From: JAXGYX01 sp040772065
Lineage (GTDB): Bacteria; Bacillota; Clostridia; Saccharofermentanales; Fastidiosipilaceae
DNA length: 64,000 bases
Assembly (NCBI GenBank): GCA_040772065.1
Contig: JAXGYX010000001.1
Location: 124,001-188,000 of the forward strand
Reading direction: 5' to 3'
Position numbers and translations under genes: made by a program. The notes beneath the pieces are model-generated. The model was given only the letters and a program-made list of their open reading frames with translations. It did not search any database and was not told the DNA's origin. Of this stretch, positions 26,772 through 34,669 are shown one piece after another (position 1 is the first letter of the stretch; each line of letters begins with the position of its first letter).

Positions 26772-28715
26772 ATGAGCGCGGTAAAAATGACGGTTGGTCA
26801 GGCGGTAGTAAAGTTTTTGAACAATCAATATATTGAATTTGACGGTGAGATCACGCCGTTCGTGGACGGCATATTCACAATTTTCGGACATGGCATGGTC
26901 GTCGGGCTGGGCCAGGCGCTGGCTGAGGATCCCGGTCACCTCCGTGTTTACCAAGGGCGCAACGAACAAGGCATGGCGCACGCCGCGACCGCCTTTTCCA
27001 AGCAGCACAACCGCAGAAAGGTGATCGCCTGCTCGTCCTCGGTCGGCCCGGGCGCGCTGAACATGGTGACCGCCGCTGCGACGGCGACAGTCAACAATAT
27101 TCCGCTGCTGTTGTTCCCGTCCGACACGTTCGCCACCCGCCAGCCGGATCCGGTTTTGCAGCAGATGGAGCAAAGCCACGACCTGTCCTTGACTTCAAAT
27201 GACGCGTTTCGTCCTGTCGCCAAATACTGGGACCGTGTGACCCGTCCGGAACAGCTGATGAGCGCGCTGGTCAACGCTATGCGCGTGCTGACCGACGTGG
27301 CGAACACCGGCGCCGTCGTCATCGGTCTGCCGCAGGATGTGCAGGGCGAAAGTTATGAATACCCGGATTATTTTTTCCAAAAGCGTGTGCATCACATCCC
27401 GCGCCGTGTCGCGGATGAGTACGAACTCAATCAGGCTGTAGAGATGATCAAGGAAGCAAAACGTCCGCTGCTCATCGCCGGCGGTGGCGTGCGCTATTCC
27501 GAGGCGGGCGACACCCTGGTGGATTTTTGTGAGCGATTTGACATACCGTTCGCCGAGACGCAGGCGGGCAAGAGCGCCACGCCGGGCTCGTGTCCACTCA
27601 ATGTGGGCGGCATGGGCATCACCGGCACCATGGCGGCCAACCGTCTGGTGGCCGAGTGTGACCTGGTCGTGGCGGTCGGCACGCGGCTGAATGACTTTGT
27701 GACCGGATCTAAATACATTATGTTCCGCAACAGAGAGATCAAGATATTGACCATCAACACCTCCGAATTTCACGCGGAGAAGCTGGACGCCGTCCGCTGT
27801 GTTGGAGACGCAAAGGTCACATTGCAGGCGATTCAAGATCGCCTGATCGCCGACAGCTATCAGGTCGAGGCGGGCTATCGCGCCCGAGTCGAGGAAGTTC
27901 AGGCTACCTGGCGGACCGAACGGGAAGCGGTGTTGAATGAAGTGTATACCGGCAAGGATTTCATCCCCTGTGTGCCCAGCTGGACGCAGGAGATCATCGA
28001 TGACTTCATCCGTGACATCGGTGGAACCATCACCGAGTCCAACGGTGTCGGCATCCTCCGTGAGGTCATAGCCGACGACGCGATCGTGGTCGCCGCAGCC
28101 GGCTCGCTGCCCGCCGATCTGGAGAGGTTGTGGGTGACCGATGCGAAAGACAGCTACAACATGGAATATGGGTTCTCCTGTATGGGTTATGAGATCGCCG
28201 GCGCCTTGGGTTCCAAAATGGCGTGTCCGGACAAGGAGGTCTACGCGCTGGTCGGCGATGGTTCGTTCTTGATGTTGAACAGTGAGATTACCACCGCGAT
28301 TCAGGAAGGTTTGAAAATAAATATTGTGGTGTTTGACAATGCTGCGTTTGGCTGCATCAACAACCTGCAGATGGGCAATGGTGTGGATTCGCTGGCCACC
28401 GAGTTCCGTTTCCGCAACGAGGAGACGGGCGAGCTGGATGGCTGCTATGTGCCGATCGACTTTGCCAAGGTCGGTGAGGGATACGGCATGAAAGGCTATG
28501 TCTGCAAGACGCCGGAGGAATTGAGAGCCGCGCTTGAGGACAGCAAGAAGCAGACGAAGTCATGCGTCATTGACGCCAAGGTCTTGCCCAAGACCATGGC
28601 GGAGGGGTATGAGAGCTGGTGGCATCTGGGCGTCGCCTCGACCTCGCGGTCTGCGGCGGTTCAAGAAGCGCGTCGGAGCATCGATGAGCATCTCAAAGAC
28701 GCCAGAAAATATTAA
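26772..28715 (+). CDS. iolD: 3D-trihydroxycyclohexane-1,2-dione hydrolase (IolD)
   Basis: From ATG 26772 (GGAGG 8 bp upstream) the protein has 647 residues, the usual length of IolD. This TPP-dependent enzyme opens the ring of the diketo-inositol intermediate in myo-inositol breakdown. Seen are 'MTVGQAVVKFLNNQYIEFDG' at the start, the early 'GHGMVVGLGQAL' and 'YQGRNEQGMAHAA', and the TPP motif 'LVGDGSFLMLNSEI' ending in 'VVFDNAAFGC'. No other inositol genes (iolB, C, E, G) lie beside it, though a sugar isomerase-like gene is found at 49920. It may act in another pathway here. A terminator follows. Confidence 0.9.
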   Translation: MSAVKMTVGQAVVKFLNNQYIEFDGEITPFVDGIFTIFGHGMVVGLGQALAEDPGHLRVYQGRNEQGMAHAATAFSKQHNRRKVIACSSSVGPGALNMVTAAATATVNNIPLLLFPSDTFATRQPDPVLQQMEQSHDLSLTSNDAFRPVAKYWDRVTRPEQLMSALVNAMRVLTDVANTGAVVIGLPQDVQGESYEYPDYFFQKRVHHIPRRVADEYELNQAVEMIKEAKRPLLIAGGGVRYSEAGDTLVDFCERFDIPFAETQAGKSATPGSCPLNVGGMGITGTMAANRLVAECDLVVAVGTRLNDFVTGSKYIMFRNREIKILTINTSEFHAEKLDAVRCVGDAKVTLQAIQDRLIADSYQVEAGYRARVEEVQATWRTEREAVLNEVYTGKDFIPCVPSWTQEIIDDFIRDIGGTITESNGVGILREVIADDAIVVAAAGSLPADLERLWVTDAKDSYNMEYGFSCMGYEIAGALGSKMACPDKEVYALVGDGSFLMLNSEITTAIQEGLKINIVVFDNAAFGCINNLQMGNGVDSLATEFRFRNEETGELDGCYVPIDFAKVGEGYGMKGYVCKTPEELRAALEDSKKQTKSCVIDAKVLPKTMAEGYESWWHLGVASTSRSAAVQEARRSIDEHLKDARKY

Positions 28716-28760
28716 TTTACTCAAATATGGCTGAGCCATTTACCGCCTTTTCATAGTGAG

Positions 28761-28797
28761 ACGGCCGATGTTGAAAGATGTCGGTCGTTTTGCTTTT
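28761..28797 (+). terminator. Terminator after iolD
   Basis: The stem ACGGCCGA / TCGGTCGT (with G-T pairing) and a loop of about 12 bases are followed by TTTGCTTTT, 45 bp after the iolD stop. Confidence 0.65.
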
Positions 28798-28829
28798 GGG
28801 CGGGTATGTGGAGGTACGGTGGATTGTTA

Positions 28830-28879
28830 TTGACATATGTCGAAAACCAGGTATAATAAAAGCATAAGAGACATATGTC
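28830..28879 (+). promoter_or_regulatory. Promoter with two perfect GACATATGTC operators
   Basis: TTGACA (28830-28835) and TATAAT (28852-28857) are 16 bp apart. GACATATGTC occurs at 28832-28841, overlapping the -35 box, and again at 28870-28879, near the start of transcription. Spacing between the two operators (38 bp) and most of the intervening bases match the promoter at 16715-16764 exactly, so the two genes are very likely controlled by the same factor. Confidence 0.75.
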
Positions 28880-28909
28880 GGAAATAATGGTGAAAAGGAG
28901 GTGAACACA

Positions 28910-29188
28910 ATGATGAGACGAAATAAAATGAGAGCCACTATGGCGCAAGGTCAAGGTTTCGGACAAGGATTCGGACAAGGACGCGGTCAAGGTCGCGGAC
29001 AAGGTCAAGGATTTGGTCAGGGTCAAGCTCAGGGGCGAGGCCAGGGTCGTGGACAAGGTCAAGGATTCGGTCAGGGTCAAGCTCAGGGGCGAGGTCAGGG
29101 TCGTGGACAAGGCTTGGGACGAGGACAATGTCCGGGTCGCGGGCGCGGTCAAGGTCGTGGCCAAGGTTTTGGAGCGGGAGGTGTCTGA
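28910..29188 (+). CDS. Low-complexity Gly/Gln/Arg/Phe repeat protein
   Basis: From ATG 28910 (AAAGGAGG upstream) this 92-residue protein is almost entirely G, Q, R, F and A. After 'MMRRNKMRATMAQ', an 18-residue unit of the form 'GRGQGRGQGQGFGQGQAQ' is repeated in tandem (54-bp DNA repeats), and it ends in 'GRGQGFGAGGV'. A single Cys occurs in 'GQCPGRGRG'. Composition resembles RGG/FG-type disordered proteins; no fold is expected. Its promoter and operators match those of the DUF5320 gene, whose middle is also Gly/Arg/Phe-rich, so it may be a diverged relative. Function unknown. Confidence 0.65.
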   Translation: MMRRNKMRATMAQGQGFGQGFGQGRGQGRGQGQGFGQGQAQGRGQGRGQGQGFGQGQAQGRGQGRGQGLGRGQCPGRGRGQGRGQGFGAGGV

Positions 29189-29455
29189 CGCTTCGTGCGA
29201 AAGGGTGTTGGATAATTGACGAACCTGCTGCGCGAAAATCATGAAGACAAAAAGCGTGTAATCGAGGTCAGCCTGAACCGTTGGGGTTCAACAGCAACCT
29301 GTATGATCATCCAAACGCAAACACCGAATGTAACCGGAGGAAGCTCTGGTTATTTTCATATTTAAAGGTGATACAATAGACTGCGAACAAAGAGTTACAG
29401 TGCATAGACGACAAACCGGGCCGCACAGCGTGCGCGAAAAAGGCGGAGTGAATTT

Positions 29456-30277
29456 ATGATTGTCAAAACATTAGTTGAGAACACTGCGATATCGGATCAA
29501 CTCGGAAGCGAGCATGGTCTTAGCTTATATATTGAGACGAAAAATCGTAAGGTCCTATTTGATCTGGGCGCGAGCGATCTTTTTTATGAGAACGCCAAAC
29601 AGCTGGGTGTCGACCTCACCGATGTCGACTGCGTGGTGATCTCTCACGCGCACAACGACCACGGTGGCGGTTTGGCCAAGTTTTTGAAAATCAACACAAA
29701 AGCCGATGTGCTGGTCAGAAACATCGCCTTTCAACCTTACTACGCGATGCGAGCCAATGGCACGCTCGAAGAAATCGGGCTGGACAAGAGCTTGGCGGAA
29801 AACAGACAGATCGTGCTCACTCCGGAACGTTTTTTTATCGACAATAACATGCAATTGTTTTCCAACATCAGCACACCGTATCCTCTCCCGACCTCAAATC
29901 AAGGTCTGTCGGCCGAAGAGGATGGACAGGTGGTGCCGGATCCTTTCCGACACGAGCAAATTCTTGTGCTCGAAGAGGACGGCAAGACCTTGTTGCTCAC
30001 CGGCTGCGCGCATAATGGCATTTTGAATATCGTGCGCCACTATTATCAGTTGTCGGGCAAATTCCCGGATGTTGTGATCGGCGGTTTTCATCTTTCCAGC
30101 CGCTCCCACGGCAATGAGACAGACGAGACGATCCGTTCCATCGGATCCGATCTTTTGAAAACCGGAGCGAAATACTATACCTGCCATTGCACAGGGCTTG
30201 AGCCCTACCGGCTGCTGAAAGAAATCATGGGCGATCGAATTGAGTATCTTGCCGGAGGTCGAACGCTGAGCTTTTAG
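29456..30277 (+). CDS. MBL-fold metallo-hydrolase
   Basis: This 273-residue protein has the metal-binding signature 'VISHAHNDHGGG' (HxHxDH) near residue 65, 'GCAHNGILNIV' near residue 185 and 'VIGGFHLS' and 'YTCHCTG' later. These match the beta-lactamase-fold subgroup related to 7,8-dihydropterin-6-methyl-4-(beta-D-ribofuranosyl)-aminobenzene 5'-phosphate synthase. In non-methanogens the role is unknown and the enzyme is often placed near metal-cofactor genes. It is monocistronic with a terminator. Confidence 0.82.
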   Translation: MIVKTLVENTAISDQLGSEHGLSLYIETKNRKVLFDLGASDLFYENAKQLGVDLTDVDCVVISHAHNDHGGGLAKFLKINTKADVLVRNIAFQPYYAMRANGTLEEIGLDKSLAENRQIVLTPERFFIDNNMQLFSNISTPYPLPTSNQGLSAEEDGQVVPDPFRHEQILVLEEDGKTLLLTGCAHNGILNIVRHYYQLSGKFPDVVIGGFHLSSRSHGNETDETIRSIGSDLLKTGAKYYTCHCTGLEPYRLLKEIMGDRIEYLAGGRTLSF

Positions 30278-30296
30278 CTGACTAATTAATTGAAAG

Positions 30297-30328
30297 CCGC
30301 CTGTCATCTAAAATGACGGCGGTTTTTT
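30297..30328 (+). terminator. Terminator after the MBL-fold gene
   Basis: The stem CCGCCTGTCAT / ATGACGGCGG with a short loop is followed by TTTTTT, 20 bp after the stop codon. Confidence 0.85.
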
Positions 30329-30515
30329 CGTGTGTCCGAACGGTGAAACAGAAGGTCGATTTTGTGCGACAAAAGCGACGAAGCGACAATTTTCACTCGA
30401 TATTTGCGACAATCGCAAGAAACGGCATCCTTCAACGGGTTTATATTGTCTATTTCACCGATGGGGGCAATTTAAGACAAGTTAAAATATCCACCTTTCT
30501 TCATACTGAATATAC

Positions 30516-30528
30516 TGGAGCGCTTCCA
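30516..30528 (+). promoter_or_regulatory. LacI/CcpA-type operator candidate
   Basis: TGGAGCGCTTCCA resembles a catabolite-responsive (cre) or LacI-family operator, with a GCGC centre and inverted flanks. It lies 73 bp before a sugar-binding lipoprotein gene. The rest of the 323-bp gap (30278-30600) holds the upstream terminator and nothing else I can identify. Confidence 0.4.
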
Positions 30529-30600
30529 AAAAACGATTAATTTGGCTGAGGATACGTTAAGATCCGTGGACCGAACCACGGAAAGGTTTGAGGAGAGAAA

Positions 30601-31707
30601 ATGAAAAAGAAGACAATTATGCGGACATTGGCAACAATGTTGTCATTTGTCATGGCCGCCGCGATTTTTACCGGCTGCGCGGGTGGAGGCAAGGAGCAAC
30701 CCACCACACAAGAAGAGACGACGATGGCTGAAAGCGAAGACACTGAAAAGGCTGTTGACGAGACCACCAAAACGGCCGACGCAGGATCAGGTGAGGCCTC
30801 CACAGGTATCGTGGACGATTTGGGCGATGTGGAAGCCAAATCATCCTACAAAATCGGATTTACCATCACTGTGCGTGACCAATTTCTGTCCACTTTGGAA
30901 TCGGCGGCCGACGCTGAAAGTAAAAATCTGGGGATCAGTTTGACGGTGGTTGATGCCAACAACAGCTCAAACACCCAACTGCAGAATGTTCAGACTTTTG
31001 TAGCCACCGGTATGGATGCGATATTGATCAACCTGGTCAACACCGACAACGCGCAAGAAATGATCGACGCCGCCGGTGATGTTCCGGTTGTGTTCGTCAA
31101 CCGCATGCCGGACGCGCCGATGACTGCGGGAAAACAAACATATGTCGGTTCCAACGAAGAAGACGCAGGCCGTTTTCAGGGTGAGTTCCTCGCGGAGTAT
31201 TTCAAGAAGGAAGGCAACACCAGCCCGGATATTGTGATTCTCACCGGTCAACCGGGTCTGCAGAACACAACGCTGAGAACAGAATCCGCTAAAAAGGCGC
31301 TTGAAGACAATGGTTTGACACCAAACTATGTTTACGAAGACACGGCGGAATGGGATCGCGCCAAAGCTCAAAACAAGATGCAGATCTTTATCGGCACAGG
31401 TCAAAACTTTGACGCGGTTGTCTGTAACAATGATGAGATGGCGCTGGGCGCGATCGAAGGCATAAGAAACTCAGGAATGGATCCGAAGGAGACTCCGATC
31501 GTCGGTATTGACGCGACTCAAGATGGTCTGGAAGGTATCGAGTCAGGGGAGATGGCGTTTACGGTCTTTCAGAATCCGGTTGGCCAGGGCGCGGGTGCGA
31601 TTCGCGCAGCGACTGTGCTGGCGAACGGCGATCCGATCGATATTGATGTGCCCATCCCGTTTGAGCCGGTATCTGTGGATAACTACAAAGATTATTTGAA
31701 TCCATAA
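30601..31707 (+). CDS. Sugar ABC transporter substrate-binding lipoprotein
   Basis: This 368-residue lipoprotein has a signal peptide with lipobox 'FTGCAG' (Cys near 24), then an acidic Thr/Glu-rich linker to about residue 75. A periplasmic-binding-protein type 1 fold (ribose/galactose-binding family) follows: 'YKIGFTITVRDQFLSTLESAADAES', 'DAILINLVNTDNAQEMIDAA', 'VCNNDEMALGAIEGIRN' and 'VGIDATQDGLEGIESGEM'. It binds a monosaccharide or polyol outside the membrane. No ATPase or permease gene is adjacent, so it is an orphan binding protein here, either serving a remote transporter or acting as a sensor. Confidence 0.87.
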   Translation: MKKKTIMRTLATMLSFVMAAAIFTGCAGGGKEQPTTQEETTMAESEDTEKAVDETTKTADAGSGEASTGIVDDLGDVEAKSSYKIGFTITVRDQFLSTLESAADAESKNLGISLTVVDANNSSNTQLQNVQTFVATGMDAILINLVNTDNAQEMIDAAGDVPVVFVNRMPDAPMTAGKQTYVGSNEEDAGRFQGEFLAEYFKKEGNTSPDIVILTGQPGLQNTTLRTESAKKALEDNGLTPNYVYEDTAEWDRAKAQNKMQIFIGTGQNFDAVVCNNDEMALGAIEGIRNSGMDPKETPIVGIDATQDGLEGIESGEMAFTVFQNPVGQGAGAIRAATVLANGDPIDIDVPIPFEPVSVDNYKDYLNP

Positions 31708-31747
31708 GTATAAACGCCCAAATGGCAGCTAATTTGATTAGCGAACA

Positions 31748-31782
31748 AAAAGGAAGCCTCATAGCGAGGCTTCCTTTATTTA
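31748..31782. terminator. Bidirectional terminator
   Basis: The stem AGGAAGCCTC / GAGGCTTCCT is flanked by AAAAA on the left and TTTATTTATT on the right, between the converging binding-protein gene and a reverse-strand membrane protein gene. Confidence 0.85.
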
Positions 31783-32139
31783 TTGGAGTGCCAACTGAAT
31801 CAGCAGACCGACCAGCAAGCTGGACCCGTTCAGTGTGAGGGACATGACAAAGGCGGTTCGCCGGCGTTGGTCCAACAAGACACGAAGTCCCAGGGTTTCG
31901 CCCGCCAGCACAAGCGACTCGCCGACAAGCAAAGCGGGCAGGCGGGTGACCGAGGTCGGCGCCAGCAACAGTAAACCAAGGTTCAATAGTGGGTTGGTGA
32001 TCAAGTTCAGCGCGGCGACTGACAATAAGCGGGCGGATTTTGCTGATTCACGGGCGAACAAAAGAGAAAGTGGCAGTTCAACGAGCTGTGTCAACAGCAA
32101 AGGTAGAAGGATGAACCGCCACCCTAAACTATTTGTCAT
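31780..32139 (-). CDS. Small hydrophobic membrane protein
   Basis: This 119-residue protein is nearly all hydrophobic with three or four predicted membrane segments ('FILLPLLLTQLVELPLSLLF', 'LITNPLLNLGLLLL', 'TAFVMSLTLNGSSLLVGLLIQLAL'). No recognisable domain. Its start overlaps the stop of the upstream membrane protein by 4 bp, so the two are translationally coupled and probably work together. Unknown function. Confidence 0.6.
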   Translation of the reverse strand: MTNSLGWRFILLPLLLTQLVELPLSLLFARESAKSARLLSVAALNLITNPLLNLGLLLLAPTSVTRLPALLVGESLVLAGETLGLRVLLDQRRRTAFVMSLTLNGSSLLVGLLIQLALQ

Positions 32140-33914
32140 GGATTGTTTGTGTTGTGAGGATTGTCATCGCTCATGTTCGCTGTGTCCGAAGGCGCGGAGT
32201 GGCCGTCCGCCGGCGGATATCCACCCTGCGTCCACTGCTGTCCGGGGGCTCCGGGCCGCGGTGGCGTTTGCGGGGAAGGTGGTTGTTGAAACGCTTGATA
32301 TTCTCCGGGACGCGGACCGGCGGGAGTGGGGGGAGTGGCGACGGTCGGTTGAGGCGCGTACCCCGGATAATCTCCCGGCATCCATTGTTGCTGCGCGCCC
32401 GGGGTTTGCGGCATGTACGGCGGCGGACTCATTCCGCCGGCGGACATCTGTCCCCTACGTAGACCCTCTAATTCATTTTTAACTTTTTTCAGCTTCAGCC
32501 CTAAAATGATTAGGACAACGATCAGCCCAATGATGATCACCGCGGTCGCGATGATGTAAATCAGACCGACGGTTTCGCTTGACGCCCCATTTCCCAGTAC
32601 CGATTCGTACGGGTCCGGCCAGGGCGCCACGACATCCGCCAACAGATCAGGTAGAGTCAACATATTAAATTCCTCCATCTTCAAATTTTTTCTTTGACAT
32701 ACAATCCAAATGATCAACATACTCGTCCAAGTCAAAATTAGCATAGTGTTTCGCAAAAGTGTACCGCCGAATACGGCATGTCCTGAAATGGGTAAAACTT
32801 GTTGAATCACCAATAAAAAAGCCGCCGCGAACATCGGAAGTTTTTGCAGAGAATAGGCCAGCGCCGGTCGGTTTGGCATGACTCGATAATACTGAAAGGC
32901 AGCCCAGGCGGTCGGCACGCCAAGGGCGAAAGCCTGTAGGAATATGCCCCAGAGGGATTTGCCCGTTGGTATCAGCAAGGGCAGCGTCGAAAACGCAGCC
33001 AGCAACATAAACGGTGTTGCCGAAAGGCGGTATGTGATGAATCCGCCCACCAGGCGGCTTGCCGTCAACAGCGTCGCCAGGATAAAGATGAACATTGTGG
33101 GTAATGGTAAGACGGTGAAATCGGGTCGGACGGCCAGTGCGGCGGGAGAGGGGATGAACAAGGTTTGGACGAAGAAAAACAAAGTGGCGATAACAGCGAG
33201 CGAGCCGGGGACTTTGGCTGTCCGCGCCGAGTCAAGAGATTGCAGCGGGGGAAAGGGTGATGCCGTACCGGTTATGGGCATCTGAAAAGAACCGGCGATG
33301 TAAGGTGTGGATTCCAGGGCGACGCTGAAATAGGGATCCTGCGCCCGAATGGCCTCTCGCTTTAGCCACCGGAGGGCGATCAACGCCGCGAGCCACAAGG
33401 GAAACAGGAAATAGCGGGCGAAAGGAACGGTGCCGAGGGCGGTGCCGATCATCACGCCTGCCGCGCCGCCGGCCGCGTAGATACCGGTTCTGCTTTCGGA
33501 TCCATTGGCGCGCGACAGACTGTCCCGACCTCCTTCGACATGAAAAGCGGAGTTGCCGCTGCCGATTAAAATGAGTGTCACGATATAAATCGGAAGACCG
33601 GAGGGGGACTGAGTGATCAGGCGTGGCAAAAAACCGAGTCCGATCAGCGACATGCCGATGAGCCCGGTGGGCAGTTTGGGAAATCGGTCGGCGAGCAATC
33701 CCCAGATGAACTGTAGTCCGAAGGCGAGTCCGTTGTAGATTACCAGAACCGGCAGCGCCCAAACAGAGTGCCCTTGTCCATTGATAAATGGCAGCAGTGA
33801 GCCAAACAGAAAAAAGAAGCATAGTGTGTCCGTCAACAGATGACAGATAGTGTACATCAGGAGCGAACGTCCGGCTGCAGGTGATTTGGGGCGCGGTGTG
33901 AGATTGTGTTGCAT
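32136..33914 (-). CDS. MFS-like membrane protein with C-terminal Pro/Gln-rich tail
   Basis: This 592-residue frame has about 12 hydrophobic segments over residues 1-415 in an MFS-like arrangement ('FGLQFIWGLLADRFPKLPTGLIG' resembles the motif A region). After 'CQRKNLKMEEFN' come a further membrane segment ('GLIYIIATAVIIIGLIVVLIILG'), a short coiled region and a tail of over 100 residues rich in Pro, Gln, Gly and Tyr. An in-frame ATG at 32663 has GGAGGA directly upstream inside the coding sequence. The frame may therefore contain two products, a transporter and a 175-residue single-span protein, or be a fusion through a lost stop. Function unknown. Confidence 0.6.
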   Translation of the reverse strand: MQHNLTPRPKSPAAGRSLLMYTICHLLTDTLCFFFLFGSLLPFINGQGHSVWALPVLVIYNGLAFGLQFIWGLLADRFPKLPTGLIGMSLIGLGFLPRLITQSPSGLPIYIVTLILIGSGNSAFHVEGGRDSLSRANGSESRTGIYAAGGAAGVMIGTALGTVPFARYFLFPLWLAALIALRWLKREAIRAQDPYFSVALESTPYIAGSFQMPITGTASPFPPLQSLDSARTAKVPGSLAVIATLFFFVQTLFIPSPAALAVRPDFTVLPLPTMFIFILATLLTASRLVGGFITYRLSATPFMLLAAFSTLPLLIPTGKSLWGIFLQAFALGVPTAWAAFQYYRVMPNRPALAYSLQKLPMFAAAFLLVIQQVLPISGHAVFGGTLLRNTMLILTWTSMLIIWIVCQRKNLKMEEFNMLTLPDLLADVVAPWPDPYESVLGNGASSETVGLIYIIATAVIIIGLIVVLIILGLKLKKVKNELEGLRRGQMSAGGMSPPPYMPQTPGAQQQWMPGDYPGYAPQPTVATPPTPAGPRPGEYQAFQQPPSPQTPPRPGAPGQQWTQGGYPPADGHSAPSDTANMSDDNPHNTNNP

Positions 33915-34199
33915 GGTTTGCCTCGCGATCGGGAATATTTGCGCGTGTGAACCTTTGATTAGATTATATACGGCATGGTGTGGCTTGGGGAGAGGGGATC
34001 TCCGTGGAAGGGTTTGAATTCGAACAAAAATGATCGCAAATCGATAATTTTCGGCATTTTAAATCATAAAAAGCGGCTCCTGTCAACAGGATATATCCGA
34101 ATTTGCCGATTAGTGTCCCATAAACGGGTCAGAGCGATTTGGGCCTATTGAATCGTTGGTTTTAGACCTGTAAAATTGATTTTGAAGAACATTGAAAAA

Positions 34200-34325
34200 C
34201 AAAAAAGAACCGACTCTGCGTTTCACAGAAGTCGGTTGAATTACCTCAACAGGTAGCCACAAGGGCGGAATCCTAAATAGTTGTTTGAACGTACACGTGT
34301 TGTTTCGAATGGTGGTCTCAACCAC
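34200..34325 (-). ncRNA. tracrRNA of the type II-A CRISPR system
   Basis: On the reverse strand the 5' part (34322-34283) is an anti-repeat: its complement matches the CRISPR repeat, including the whole TGTTGTTTCGAATGGTGGTC core, with a small bulge replacing the GAAC of the repeat. Downstream are a stem around GGCTACCTGTTGAGGTA and a strong terminator hairpin (AACCGACT.. / AGTCGGTT at 34237-34208) followed by a T-run. This is the standard layout of tracrRNA. It is divergent from cas9, and its promoter overlaps the cas9 ribosome site. Approximate length is 125 nt. Confidence 0.85.
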
Positions 34326-34332
34326 GGGTCAA

Positions 34333-34361
34333 GTATAACCGAAAAATCTTGGAGGCGTCAA
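34333..34361 (-). promoter_or_regulatory. tracrRNA promoter overlapping the cas9 ribosome site
   Basis: On the reverse strand a -35 TTGACG (34361-34356) and -10 TTATAC (34338-34333) are spaced by 17 bp. Transcription would start near 34326, right at the anti-repeat. The -35 box lies between the cas9 Shine-Dalgarno (TTGGAGG, 34349-34355) and its ATG (34364). Confidence 0.65.
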
Positions 34362-34363
34362 GT

Positions 34364-34669
34364 ATGGGCAATGATATCCGCATTAGCAAGCAATTGATGA
34401 GTCAAACGCAACCTTATTATCTTGGTTTGGACATTGGCACCGGCAGCATAGGATGGTCAGTGTCGGATAAAAACTATAAGATAATTAAAAAATCCGGAAA
34501 AGCCTTATGGGGAGTGAGATTATTTAGAGAAGCTAAGACGGCTGAAGAACGCAGAATATTCCGCACTGCAAGGCGGCGGAGAAAAAGAACAAAGGAACGA
34601 ATTTCCATCCTGCAATCATTTTTTTCGGAAGCCATCTCAGCGGTTGATCCAGGATTTTTCAGCGGATGA
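34364..34669 (+). CDS. cas9: Cas9 N-terminal part (RuvC-I and bridge helix)
   Basis: From ATG 34364, which has TTGGAGG 8 bp upstream, 101 residues are read. They contain RuvC-I with the catalytic Asp in 'YYLGLDIGTGSIGWSV' and the Arg-rich bridge helix ('RTARRRRKRTKERISILQ'). The frame ends at TGA 34667-34669, overlapping the ATG of the next frame (ATGA). One extra T in the T5 run 34655-34659 would restore the conserved 'DPGFFQRMKDSFF' and yield a single Cas9 of 1367 residues, the usual type II-A size. The break is a real mutation, a recoding site or a sequence error; the last is most likely given similar events elsewhere in the window. Confidence 0.85.
   Translation: MGNDIRISKQLMSQTQPYYLGLDIGTGSIGWSVSDKNYKIIKKSGKALWGVRLFREAKTAEERRIFRTARRRRKRTKERISILQSFFSEAISAVDPGFFSG

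Noticed and set aside
31138..31148. A further ACATATGTCGG match to the shared operator
   Set aside because: It lies inside the coding sequence of the sugar-binding lipoprotein, with no promoter boxes and no second copy 38 bp away.
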